From Flavobacterium azizsancarii (GTDB lineage: Bacteria > Bacteroidota > Bacteroidia > Flavobacteriales > Flavobacteriaceae), in contig NZ_JAMZNK010000006.1 in the NCBI RefSeq assembly GCF_027980145.1, positions 1-64,000 of the forward strand: a stretch of 64,000 nt of DNA, written 5' to 3'. The notes beneath the pieces were generated by a model. That model did no database searches and was not told where the DNA came from. It worked only from the letters and a program-made list of their open reading frames with translations. The position numbers and the translations under genes are program-made. This document shows, piece after piece, positions 39,880-47,994 of the stretch. Each line of letters opens with the position of its first letter. The first letter of the stretch is position 1.

Positions 39880-40578
39880 TTAAACGAATTCAGCTTCAAA
39901 CAGTTCAGCTAAATGTTTTACAATTTTCGCTTTTACTTCGGCTTCATCGACTTTTTCCACGCCTAGTTCTACTTGTAATGAAGTAACACCTTTACCGCGA
40001 ATTCCACACGGAATTATATTATCGAAGTAACCCAAATCAACATTTACATTTAAGGCAAATCCGTGCATGGTAACCCAGCGTGAAGCACGTACTCCCAAAG
40101 CACAAATTTTACGTGCAAACGGTGTTCCGGCATCTAGCCAAACTCCAGTTTCGCCTTCGCTCCTGCCACATTTTAAACCATATTCTTCTAAAGTAAGAAT
40201 AATAGCTTCTTCGAGAAAACGTAAATATTTATGAATATCAGTGAAGAAATTTTCCAGATCCAAAATAGGATAACCTACAATTTGTCCCGGTCCGTGATAC
40301 GTTATATCACCCCCACGATTGATTTTATAAAAAGTTGCGCCTTTGGCTTCGAGTTGTTTTTCGTTTAATAATAAATTTTCCAGATCTCCGCTTTTACCTA
40401 AGGTATAAACATGAGGATGCGATACAAAAAGTAAATAATTTGGAGTTGGCAAATCGAGCTCTTCTCTCCTGTTTTTGATTTTTAAGTCGACTATATCTTT
40501 AAAAATTTCTTCCTGATATTCCCAGGTCGATTTATAATCTTTGCCTCCTAAATCCTGAAGTTGAATTTTTTTATTCAT
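39880..40578 (-). CDS. lipB: Octanoyl-[acyl carrier protein]:protein octanoyltransferase
   Basis: A 232-residue LipB that moves octanoate from acyl carrier protein to lipoyl domains, the first step in lipoate synthesis. The signature RGGDITYHGPGQ is at 88-99; the catalytic dyad is Lys157 (in ARKICALGV) and Cys191 (in IIPCGIRGKGVTS). Full length. It starts 5 bases after the stop of the upstream lipoprotein gene, so the two are probably co-transcribed. No lipA nearby. Confidence 0.96.
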   Translation of the reverse strand: MNKKIQLQDLGGKDYKSTWEYQEEIFKDIVDLKIKNRREELDLPTPNYLLFVSHPHVYTLGKSGDLENLLLNEKQLEAKGATFYKINRGGDITYHGPGQIVGYPILDLENFFTDIHKYLRFLEEAIILTLEEYGLKCGRSEGETGVWLDAGTPFARKICALGVRASRWVTMHGFALNVNVDLGYFDNIIPCGIRGKGVTSLQVELGVEKVDEAEVKAKIVKHLAELFEAEFV

Positions 40579-40583
40579 TTTAA

Positions 40584-41339
40584 TTATTTCTCAAACTCAA
40601 CATCAAAGTTAAGTTTTTCAGGATTCTCCATATAATCCGTGAAAGGGTATTGAATTGTAATTGATTTTCTATCCTCGCTAAACAAAGCACCTGGGTTTGA
40701 TACTTTTTTGATTCGTTTAGGAAAATGATATTTTATGATATAAGTCGACGAAGCAAAAATCATTTTAGACATATCTGCAGCAGAATCTTTTGCTTTTGCA
40801 GCTAGTTTTTGTTTATCTATTATTGCTTTACGCGTAAACTTCTTCCCATCATAACTGTAACTTAACTTACTATTATTATCTCCTAAACCTTTTGCAAAAG
40901 GTGTTGAAGAATTTGCCCCGCCTTCTAATTTTTGAAGTGCGCTTAAAGATTGCAATGCATCTTGTAATTCATTTACGTTTTTAAAATCAGTCGAAAGTGT
41001 CATTAAGAACTCTTTTTTCTCTGCGTTCATTTTGGTATTTACTACAAAATTTTCCAGCTTTTTAAGTTCTTTTTGCGCTTCAGGGGATAATTTTGCAATA
41101 CTATCCTTTTTCCGTTCAAATAATTGTTTGAAGGTAAAAGTAGAATCTATATTTTTCTTGGCATCAGCTCCCATTTGATCACCAAGCTGATCTCCTGCCA
41201 TTGCCATTAAAGACGAACCATCCATGTCGACAGAAAACTTCCCGGTTCCGTTATCGTTTACATAAATATTTTCGGTTAATGTGCAGCTTGTTAACGTTGC
41301 TAATACAAAACAAAAACTAAGTAACTTGTATAATTTCAT
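40584..41339 (-). CDS. Lipoprotein, paralogue of the next gene
   Basis: A 251-residue lipoprotein (lipobox LTSC, Cys19) beginning LTENIYVNDNGTGKFSVDMDGSSL. No named domain is recognised. It shares layout and segments with the protein at 41573-42298: a NGTG/DGSG beta-hairpin after the lipobox, a central helical part, IIKYHFPKRIKKVSNPGALFSEDRKSITIQYPFTDYMENPEKL near the end. It is 5 bases upstream of lipB. Envelope location is predicted; function unknown. Confidence 0.8.
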   Translation of the reverse strand: MKLYKLLSFCFVLATLTSCTLTENIYVNDNGTGKFSVDMDGSSLMAMAGDQLGDQMGADAKKNIDSTFTFKQLFERKKDSIAKLSPEAQKELKKLENFVVNTKMNAEKKEFLMTLSTDFKNVNELQDALQSLSALQKLEGGANSSTPFAKGLGDNNSKLSYSYDGKKFTRKAIIDKQKLAAKAKDSAADMSKMIFASSTYIIKYHFPKRIKKVSNPGALFSEDRKSITIQYPFTDYMENPEKLNFDVEFEK

Positions 41340-41474
41340 AATGGCGAATTTTTCATCAAAGATACGAAGACTATTTTTATTTTTTTATCGTGGATTTGTA
41401 TAATTGTTGATGCGAAAATTGCTCACGGATTTGACGGATTGAAATGGGTTGAACGCAGGTTATTTCCGTTTAAT

Positions 41475-41502
41475 CTTTGTCAAAGTTTTGACTTTGACAA
41501 AG
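41475..41502. repeat. Perfect palindrome CTTTGTCAAAGT
   Basis: Arms CTTTGTCAAAGT (41475-41486) and ACTTTGACAAAG (41491-41502) with a TTTG loop, in the 233-base gap between the two lipoprotein genes. Without a U-run in either direction it looks like one of the dispersed palindromes, not a terminator. The neighbouring CACGGATTTGACGGATT is another phrase typical of Flavobacterium spacers. Confidence 0.6.
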
Positions 41503-41572
41503 ATCGTGTCTTCAAAATAAAAAAAACAGCGTTAACCTGTTTAAATTCGTTAAATCCCTGCCCTATGATAAT

Positions 41573-42298
41573 TCACTCTAAAACGACTTCTAAGCTTGTC
41601 ATTTCAGGATTTTGCATACAATCTGAAAGCTTAAATTCTATTGTCATTGTTTTTTTATCTGAACTGATAATTGCTTTTTCATTTGAAACTGATTTTATTT
41701 TATGAGGAAAATGATATTGCAAAATATAGCTTTGCGTCAATTTTAAAGAAGCATATTTAGGATCCACATTCCTAAATTGATCTTTTTCTTTTTGTAGCTG
41801 CTCTGGATTTGTGACCGAAACCAAACGTTTAAAAACTTTTCCATCAAAAGAGTATTCTATTTTGTAATAGTGATTTTCAGCAGTTAAAGCGTAGTTGTGC
41901 CTGAGGTCATTTGCATAATCTTCTGTTTTATACAAATCGGCAATTTCTGAAACTTTACTAAAATTTTGAGTAAATGTATTTCGGAATTCTTTTTCGAAGG
42001 AACTTTTTTTAAGATGTGCTTTTACATTCGCATACCTTTTAAATAATTGTTGTTCGACAGTTGTATATTTTAAAAATGTCTCGTTGTATTTTGTGATATA
42101 TTCCTGAAAAACAAATGTTGTATCCTGAAAAGCTTCTTCTCGAGAATAGTTTTCTCCAACCACTTGCATATAACTATTTTCATCGCGAAGTTGTTCAACT
42201 TCAATATTACCGCTTCCGTCTGGTTTTATTGTGATGGTTTCTGTGATCTGACAACTTGTAAGAAGGAGTAGAATTATTAAGGCTGATATGTATTTCAT
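41573..42298 (-). CDS. Lipoprotein, paralogue of 40584-41339
   Basis: A 241-residue lipoprotein (lipobox LTSC, Cys16) starting QITETITIKPDGSGNIEVEQL. Its end, YILQYHFPHKIKSVSNEKAIISSDKKTMTIEFKLSDCMQNPEM, aligns with the same region of its downstream neighbour (YHFPKRIKKVSN ... DYMENPE), so the pair arose by duplication followed by strong divergence. A 233-base gap with a palindrome lies between them. Function unknown. Confidence 0.8.
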   Translation of the reverse strand: MKYISALIILLLLTSCQITETITIKPDGSGNIEVEQLRDENSYMQVVGENYSREEAFQDTTFVFQEYITKYNETFLKYTTVEQQLFKRYANVKAHLKKSSFEKEFRNTFTQNFSKVSEIADLYKTEDYANDLRHNYALTAENHYYKIEYSFDGKVFKRLVSVTNPEQLQKEKDQFRNVDPKYASLKLTQSYILQYHFPHKIKSVSNEKAIISSDKKTMTIEFKLSDCMQNPEMTSLEVVLE

Positions 42299-42415
42299 TT
42301 TTTTTAAGGCTCTGAGGTTTTGAGAAGCTAAGATACTGCGGTTTTCGGTTTATTTCTTACATTTTTTTACACAATATTGTGTGTGTGTATTTTACTCATT
42401 AAGTATTGTTTTTTA

Positions 42416-42505
42416 TTTCGACGAAGGAGAAATCACATCCAGTATTCTACAAAGATGGGCGAATTTCTTTGCGGAGTTTCTGGTGTGATTTCTCCTTCTT
42501 CGAAA
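42416..42505. repeat. 90-base dispersed palindromic element
   Basis: Left arm 42416-42442 and right arm 42480-42505 are near-perfect inverted copies (core GAAGGAGAAATCACA / TGTGATTTCTCCTTC; one mismatch, one extra base). The centre contains a second stem, CAAAGA (42450-42455) / TCTTTG (42466-42471). Just outside, CGAAAGGACAGAAA occurs twice (42501-42514, 42518-42531). No long open frame. The form is that of a REP-like or miniature mobile element. Confidence 0.75.
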
Positions 42506-42574
42506 GGACAGAAAAACCGAAAGGACAGAAACACTCCAACCAAAACATCTTTTAAAAACTAAAATTTCTAATCC

Positions 42575-42636
42575 AGCCCCGATAGAAGCGGTATCTTTTT
42601 TTGCTTTTTCTGCAAAAAAGATACAACCGAATAGCG
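42575..42636. repeat. Dispersed repeat family B, copy 1
   Basis: Begins AGCCCCGATAGAAGCGG and continues into a hairpin, GTATC-T7-GC (42591-42604) / GC-A6-GATAC (42612-42624). The same order of blocks occurs at 63369-63426 (AGCCCTGATGGAAGCGG, then ATCCTTTTT ... AAAAAGAT). Together with the element at 42416-42505 it fills most of the 449-base spacer upstream of lysS. Confidence 0.75.
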
Positions 42637-42717
42637 GTACAAAAGAATCTTGAAACGCAATAAATTACTGCTACAAAAAATCTAAAACCTGCATTCTAAA
42701 ATCTACATTCTTTTCTT

Positions 42718-42725
42718 TATCTTTG
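42718..42725 (+). promoter_or_regulatory. -7 promoter element of lysS
   Basis: TATCTTTG fits TAnnTTTG and lies 22 bases before the lysS ATG. No clear -33 element. Confidence 0.6.
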
Positions 42726-42747
42726 CACACTTAAAAAAGAGCACAAA

Positions 42748-44448
42748 ATGGCATTATCAGAACAAGAAATCATCAGAAGAGAAAAACTTCAAAACTTACG
42801 CAACTTAGGAATCAATCCTTATCCTGCTAATCTTTTTCCAGTAAATCATACTTCAAAGCAAATAAAGGAGTCGTTTGAAGAAGGTAAGAAGGTGATCGTT
42901 GCCGGACGTTTGATGAGCGTGAGAGATCAGGGAAAAGCTTGTTTTGCTGAATTGCAGGATAGCGAAGGACGCATACAATTGTACGTGAACCGCGATGTTT
43001 TGTGTGAAGGTGATGATAAAACTTTATACAACACTGTATTTAAAAAACTAACTGATTTAGGTGACTTTATTGGAATTGAAGGTGAATTGTTTACTACAAA
43101 AGTTGGTGCGCAATGTATTCGTGTTGACGGATTTACTTTCCTGAGTAAAACTTTACGTCCGTTGCCTTTACCAAAAGTAGATGAAGAAGGAAACGTTCAC
43201 GATGCTTTTAATGATCCTGAATTACGTTACAGAATGCGTTATGTAGATTTAACTGTGAATCCGCAAGTTAAAGAGAATTTCATCAAACGTACAAAGTTGT
43301 ATACTGCAATGCGTGGTTATTTTAACGATGCAGGATATCTTGAAGTTGAAACTCCGGTTTTACAATCGATTCCTGGTGGAGCTGCAGCACGTCCGTTTAT
43401 CACGCACCATAATTCACTTGATATTCCGCTTTATATGCGTATTGCAAACGAATTGTATTTGAAAAGATTAATTGTTGGTGGTTTTGAAGGTGTTTATGAA
43501 TTCTCGAAAAACTTTAGAAATGAAGGTATGGACAGAACGCATAATCCTGAATTTACCGCAATGGAAATATACGTAGCCTACAAAGACTACAACTGGATGA
43601 TGGAATTTGCTGAAGGTCTTCTTGAGCATTGTGCAATTGCAGTAAACGGAACGAGCGAAGTTACTTTTGGTGAACACGAAATTAACTTTAAAGCGCCTTA
43701 TGCCCGTGTAACGATGACGGATTCTATCAAACATTTTACAGGTTTTGATATTTCTGGTAAAACAGAGGAGGAATTGTTTGACGCTGCCAGAGGAATGGGA
43801 ATTGACGTTAATAAAACAATGGGGAAAGGAAAACTGATTGATGAAATTTTTGGAGCAAAATGCGAAGGAAATTATATTCAGCCTACTTTCATTACTGATT
43901 ACCCTAAAGAAATGTCGCCTTTGTGTAAAGAGCACCGCGATAATCCTGAACTTACAGAACGTTTTGAATTGATGGTTTGTGGTAAAGAAATTGCAAATGC
44001 TTATTCTGAATTAAACGACCCAATTGATCAACGTGAGCGTTTTGAAGATCAAATGCGTTTGGCTGAAAAAGGTGATGATGAAGCAAACGGAATTATCGAT
44101 GAAGATTTCTTAAGAGCACTTGAATACGGTATGCCTCCAACATCCGGAATGGGAATTGGTATGGATCGTTTGATTATGTACTTAACAAACAATGCATCGA
44201 TTCAGGAAGTTTTATTGTTCCCGCAAATGCGTCCGGAGAAAAAACAATTAATTGAATTGTCTGATGAAGAGAAAGCAATTATTGATTTATTAAAAGGAAA
44301 CGAAAATAAAATGGATTTAGCACAACTAAAAGTTACTGCCAATTTAAGCGGTAAAAAATGGGATGCTGCCATGAAAAACTTATCTAGACACGGTTTAACA
44401 AAAGTGGCTGTTGAAGGTGAGTTTAAATTTGTAGAACTTGTAGAGTAA
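42748..44448 (+). CDS. lysS: Lysyl-tRNA synthetase, class II
   Basis: A 566-residue enzyme charging tRNA-Lys. The N-terminal OB-fold anticodon-binding domain (about 50-160) contains VAGRLMSVRDQGKACFAELQD; the class II core has motif 2 FRNEGMDRTHNPEFTAMEIY (about 252-271) and motif 3 SGMGIGMDRLIMYL (about 468-481). A C-terminal extension of about 65 residues (ELSDEEKAIIDLLKGNENKM ...) beyond the usual end is seen in Flavobacteriia. Own promoter; followed by a palindromic terminator. Confidence 0.97.
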   Translation: MALSEQEIIRREKLQNLRNLGINPYPANLFPVNHTSKQIKESFEEGKKVIVAGRLMSVRDQGKACFAELQDSEGRIQLYVNRDVLCEGDDKTLYNTVFKKLTDLGDFIGIEGELFTTKVGAQCIRVDGFTFLSKTLRPLPLPKVDEEGNVHDAFNDPELRYRMRYVDLTVNPQVKENFIKRTKLYTAMRGYFNDAGYLEVETPVLQSIPGGAAARPFITHHNSLDIPLYMRIANELYLKRLIVGGFEGVYEFSKNFRNEGMDRTHNPEFTAMEIYVAYKDYNWMMEFAEGLLEHCAIAVNGTSEVTFGEHEINFKAPYARVTMTDSIKHFTGFDISGKTEEELFDAARGMGIDVNKTMGKGKLIDEIFGAKCEGNYIQPTFITDYPKEMSPLCKEHRDNPELTERFELMVCGKEIANAYSELNDPIDQRERFEDQMRLAEKGDDEANGIIDEDFLRALEYGMPPTSGMGIGMDRLIMYLTNNASIQEVLLFPQMRPEKKQLIELSDEEKAIIDLLKGNENKMDLAQLKVTANLSGKKWDAAMKNLSRHGLTKVAVEGEFKFVELVE

Positions 44449-44502
44449 ATTTTAAAATTCCAATTTTTAAAAATTCCAAATTCCAAAATTGTTATAATAT
44501 TC

Positions 44503-44543
44503 AAACCCGACAAATTTTTAAAAATTTGTCGGGTTTTTTATTT
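44503..44543 (+). terminator. Perfect palindrome / terminator after lysS
   Basis: A perfect 34-base palindrome: AAACCCGACAAATTTTT (44503-44519) and its exact complement (44520-44536), followed by T-rich sequence. It ends lysS transcription but also belongs to the CCCGACA palindrome family with the copy at 44711-44743. Confidence 0.85.
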
Positions 44544-44553
44544 ATTTAACTTA

Positions 44554-44712
44554 AAATCCTTTAATCATGAATACTTTAAAATTTACCAATTCGAACAATA
44601 TGAATTTGATATTCTGAAACAAAGCGAAGAGGATATAAAATATGACAGAGTTATTTCTTAAGAAGATTTAGATAGAGAAGACTTAGAATGGCTTTCTAAA
44701 CTGGAGTTCTAA
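44554..44712 (+). pseudogene. Remnant of a small acidic protein gene
   Basis: In one frame the sequence reads EYFKIYQFEQYEFDILKQSE (from 44569), then EDIKYDRVIS, an in-frame TAA (44659-44661), then EDLDREDLEWLSKLEF and a stop at 44710-44712. The amphipathic, acidic composition on both sides of the TAA looks like coding sequence, but no ATG start exists in this frame. It is enclosed by two CCCGACA palindromes. It could be the tail of a decayed small gene such as an antitoxin; no family is recognised. Confidence 0.4.
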
Positions 44713-44743
44713 ACCCGACAGGTTTTAAAAACCTGTCGGGTTT
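44711..44743. repeat. CCCGACAGG palindrome
   Basis: Arms AAACCCGACAGGTTT (44711-44725) / AAACCTGTCGGGTTT (44729-44743), 3-base loop. Same outer sequence as the palindrome at 44503-44536 but a different inner part. No U-run follows on either strand beyond TTT. Confidence 0.7.
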
Positions 44744-44780
44744 GCCAAAGACTGTTCTTTTCGGATGGCTTCTTTCTATT

Positions 44781-45383
44781 TTAAAACGAATACTTCTCTA
44801 ATTTCTTTCCTTGAATATCCAACACCTTCGTATTTTCTTTAGGAACATCACCTTTCCAAATTTCCTGAACAGATGGATTGGAAGGATATTTACCATTCTT
44901 TATTTTTAGAAGATGAAATTTTCCTCCAGTTTCAAAAATAAGATCATAAAATTTATCCGATGTTGAAGTTGTTACTAATATTGGGAAATCTGTCACAGTA
45001 AACTTGTTGATTACACTTCCGTCATTGTTTAGGATATATCCTGAACAACCTCCGCTTCCGCAAAAATAAGGGTTGGAGAAACCTACGAAATATTCATCCT
45101 TTTTATCATTATTTAAATCGAAAGCACTGTAATAAAAGAATCTGTCGTCTTTTGTCATTGCAGGCAAATCTTTCTTTAATAGAATATTCAATTGTGTACG
45201 AATCAGTTCAACCGCTTTATCATCTTTTACGGGAGCATCGCTAACATCTGCAGTTCCTGCAACTGTTTTTGACAATGTATCTTCAGCAACTGTTTTAATG
45301 ATACTTTTTGAGTCGGTTTTGTCCTTGTTTTGGCATGAAATCATTCCCAGAATCATAAATGCCATTAAAATTTTATTTTTCAT
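44781..45383 (-). CDS. Lipoprotein of unknown function
   Basis: A 200-residue lipoprotein (lipobox MISC, Cys17), then a low-complexity Thr/Asp/Lys-rich linker (18-55). The folded part contains FYYSAFDLNNDKKDEYFVGF, an FG-GAP/EF-hand-like DxNxDxxxE loop, and PYFCGSGGCSGYILNNDGSVI with a likely disulphide. This resembles periplasmic proteins that end in a single beta-propeller-like repeat. No function can be given. Stands alone, minus strand. Confidence 0.75.
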   Translation of the reverse strand: MKNKILMAFMILGMISCQNKDKTDSKSIIKTVAEDTLSKTVAGTADVSDAPVKDDKAVELIRTQLNILLKKDLPAMTKDDRFFYYSAFDLNNDKKDEYFVGFSNPYFCGSGGCSGYILNNDGSVINKFTVTDFPILVTTSTSDKFYDLIFETGGKFHLLKIKNGKYPSNPSVQEIWKGDVPKENTKVLDIQGKKLEKYSF

Positions 45384-45445
45384 AATTATTATTTTTTATA
45401 AGTTTAAAACACAGAGAATATTCAATGAGAGAAACTAATTCATTT

Positions 45446-46471
45446 TTAAACCAACAAAGCTGCTTTGTTTTCAATATCATTATTAGTCAGCAAAGATTTA
45501 ATATTATTAAACGTAACCAAAGCAATCTGCGTTAAAGCTTCGTTGGTAAAAAACGCCTGATGTGCTGTAACCAAAACATTGGGAAAACTCATTAAACGCT
45601 GAATATTATCATCCTGGATAATATCTTCTGAAAGATCTCTGAAGAATAGTTTTTCTTCTTGTTCATAAACATCGATTCCCAAATAACCAATTCTACCTTC
45701 TTTTAAACCTTCGATTACAGACGCTGTCTCAATTAATCCGCCTCTACTCGTATTGATAATCATCACGTTATCCTTCATCGAAGCAATCGAGTTTTTATTT
45801 ACTATATGTTTCGTCTGATCGTTTAAAGGACAATGAAGTGAAATAATATCACTCGATTTAAAAATCTCTTCTAATGATACAAATTCAACTCCGTCTTTTT
45901 CCATTTCAGGATTCGTTACAATATCATAAGCCAAAACTTTACATCCAAAACCCAATGCAATTTTCGCAAAAGCTTTCCCTATATTTCCCGTTCCGATGAT
46001 TCCGATTGTTTTGCCGAATAAATCAAAACCTAATAATCCGTTTAGAGAGAAGTTTTGTTCACGAACTCTGTTATATGCTTTATGCGTTTTTCTGTTTAAA
46101 GTCAAAATCATGGCTATCGCATGTTCTGCAACTGCCTCTGGTGAATATGCCGGAACTCGGCAGACTTTTAAATTGTACTTTTTAGCCGCTTCTAAATCTA
46201 CATTATTAAAACCGGCACAGCGTAAAGCAATAATTTTCACGCCTTTTTCTACCAATTGTTTTATAACTGCTTCGTTGACAATATCGTTTACAAAAACACA
46301 AACAATTGAAGCATTTTCGATTAAAATTACAGTTTGCGGATTCAGTTGCGTTTCGAAAAAATCCAATTGAAAACCAAACTCCTTATTATGCTTATTAAAA
46401 AAAGCCTTGTCATAAGGTTGTGTTGAAAAAAAAGCGATTTTATTGTTATTTACTGCGGTATTTAAACTCAT
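45446..46471 (-). CDS. D-lactate dehydrogenase-like 2-hydroxyacid dehydrogenase
   Basis: A 341-residue NAD-dependent D-2-hydroxyacid dehydrogenase, closest in look to fermentative D-lactate dehydrogenase (LdhA): KIAFFSTQPYDKAFF at the start, the Rossmann motif GTGNIGKAFAKIALGFG, catalytic Arg in NTSRGGLI, Glu in GIDVYEQEE and His in VTAHQAFFT. It would interconvert pyruvate and D-lactate. I take ATG 46471; the frame is open 16 codons further but those residues do not fit the family. Confidence 0.92.
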   Translation of the reverse strand: MSLNTAVNNNKIAFFSTQPYDKAFFNKHNKEFGFQLDFFETQLNPQTVILIENASIVCVFVNDIVNEAVIKQLVEKGVKIIALRCAGFNNVDLEAAKKYNLKVCRVPAYSPEAVAEHAIAMILTLNRKTHKAYNRVREQNFSLNGLLGFDLFGKTIGIIGTGNIGKAFAKIALGFGCKVLAYDIVTNPEMEKDGVEFVSLEEIFKSSDIISLHCPLNDQTKHIVNKNSIASMKDNVMIINTSRGGLIETASVIEGLKEGRIGYLGIDVYEQEEKLFFRDLSEDIIQDDNIQRLMSFPNVLVTAHQAFFTNEALTQIALVTFNNIKSLLTNNDIENKAALLV

Positions 46472-46547
46472 AATAGTTTCTTTTGGATTGTTAATTTCCG
46501 GTTTTACTAAATTACGCAATTAATCTTAAAGTAAATTTCTGATCATA

Positions 46548-46576
46548 AAAAAAGAGCTCAAAATTGAACTCTTTTA
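46548..46576. terminator. Hairpin between the dehydrogenase and the small accessory genes
   Basis: AAAAGAGCTC (46550-46559) / GAACTCTTTT (46566-46575) pair with one mismatch around AAAATT; A7 precedes, giving a minus-strand U-run. Confidence 0.65.
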
Positions 46577-46596
46577 AACTTCTCTAATTATTTGTC

Positions 46597-46930
46597 TTAG
46601 GTTTCTGCTATACCTCCTGCAGCAACTATTTTATTATTTCTTATTTTAAATTCAAGACCATGCTCAATATCTAAATCGTATCGAATTAAAATTTGAATCG
46701 TATTTCTTTTCAAGATTCTTATATATATTACATCTTTTATGTATTCAAAATGTTTCTCTTTTGCATCAATATTAAGAGGTTCTTTTCCAGACTGTTGGCT
46801 CTCCTCCATTATATTTTAAATAATGAATTTTAAAATCATTCGTGAATTTTACTTGCAATCTTTTTTCAACATTTAACAAATCAAGTTCTGTAATTGACTT
46901 TTCACAGTTAGAAAATTTCACTTCTTCCAT
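46597..46930 (-). pseudogene. Small SUKH-like/immunity-type gene, apparently frameshifted
   Basis: From ATG 46930 a 52-codon frame reads MEEVKFSNCEKSITELDLLN and then LKYNGGEPTVWK, resembling the start of SUKH (SMI1/KNR4) proteins, before a TAA at 46772-46774. An overlapping frame, 46597-46809, continues EPLNIDAKEKHFEYIKDVIY and ends DIEHGLEFKIRNNKIVAAGG. Deleting one A from the A4 run (plus T4 at 46783-46786) fuses them into a protein of about 110 residues. Alternatively the 70-residue frame from ATG 46809 is a separate small gene. SUKH proteins often give immunity to polymorphic toxins; that role is inferred only from resemblance. Confidence 0.5.
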
Positions 46931-46971
46931 ATTGAATTCTATTTAATTTATTTATCCCAAAAACTAAAATA

Positions 46972-47892
46972 TCATTCTCTAAACTTCAAATGATCAGTAC
47001 TAAAAAGCAACCCAATTCCGCTATAAGGATCTCTTTTTAAATCATAAAAATTACTTGCTCCTTCTAAATCTTTATACAAATCTGAAATTATCGAAGATTT
47101 CTGAAACCCATCAATGGTATGATTTATAATAGTATCTGCCAAACAAGTTAATTCTTTTGTTGCATTTGTAACCCCTATATTATTTCCTGTTTCCCAATCC
47201 CAAATAATCCAACTCCAATTGTGTTTTTTATGAATACAATCCATCCATAAATACGACAGATTCTTAATTTTAATTTTTCCTAATTCTTTCGTTTTCCAAT
47301 ATTCAATACTTTCGATTATAGCTTTAATTGCGTCATTTGTCTCGCCATAAACAAAATCAGAATTTGAGATTTGAATAATTTTTATAGCATCTGCTATTTT
47401 TGAGTTTATTGTTTTTAATTCCTTTTCATTCGGGTTTCTTAAAAAAGCAAATTCAATATCTATTCGGTCAAAAACAATTCCTGGCGATTTTATCTGCATT
47501 TCTGCAGGAATACATTTAATATTGGAATTTTCATCGAGAAACTCTTCCCTTGGATCAAACGAAAAATTTCCATCGACATAAAAACCGGAAATATATCTTT
47601 CTTCAATATCTTTTATTAATGGATAACTCTCAAAATTTATATCTTGCTTTATCTCGTCTTCGTTTTTGAATTTGCAAAAATAATCAGGCTGTAACATCCA
47701 ATACAAGCAAAGTGCAGTTCCTTTATCCAGATAAATTTGCTTTATGATCCATTTAAAAGGTTCGATTCCGTCATCATAATTCCAATGCTGCACAAATTGA
47801 TGTAATTCCGATGCAGTTAATTTTTGATACGACATTTCGTTATTTACTGCTTTAAGAACTCTGTTTTTATTTTTCTTATTGAATAATTCCAT
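46972..47892 (-). CDS. DUF4274-like domain protein
   Basis: A 306-residue cytosolic protein without signal peptide. The N-terminal part, ELHQFVQHWNYDDGIEPFKW and KGTALCLYWMLQPDYF (about 28-72), looks like a DUF4274 domain. The middle has FDRIDIEFAFLRNPNEKEL, and the rest (SYLWMDCIHKKHNWSWIIWD, DPYSGIGLLFSTDHLKF) is not recognised. It lies among damaged small genes and is itself intact. The arrangement is reminiscent of immunity-gene clusters but no toxin gene is present. Function unknown. Confidence 0.65.
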   Translation of the reverse strand: MELFNKKNKNRVLKAVNNEMSYQKLTASELHQFVQHWNYDDGIEPFKWIIKQIYLDKGTALCLYWMLQPDYFCKFKNEDEIKQDINFESYPLIKDIEERYISGFYVDGNFSFDPREEFLDENSNIKCIPAEMQIKSPGIVFDRIDIEFAFLRNPNEKELKTINSKIADAIKIIQISNSDFVYGETNDAIKAIIESIEYWKTKELGKIKIKNLSYLWMDCIHKKHNWSWIIWDWETGNNIGVTNATKELTCLADTIINHTIDGFQKSSIISDLYKDLEGASNFYDLKRDPYSGIGLLFSTDHLKFRE

Positions 47893-47994
47893 TTTTTTAT
47901 TTGCTAAGGATATCTCTTTTAAAATTTTAAATTCTTTACAAATTTAAAAATGTGATTTAGAACAACACTACTAAATAAAATTAGATCTTGTTTT

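Noticed and set aside
42377..42562. 61-codon plus-strand frame upstream of lysS
   Set aside because: It is translation across the palindromic element and its flanking direct repeats.
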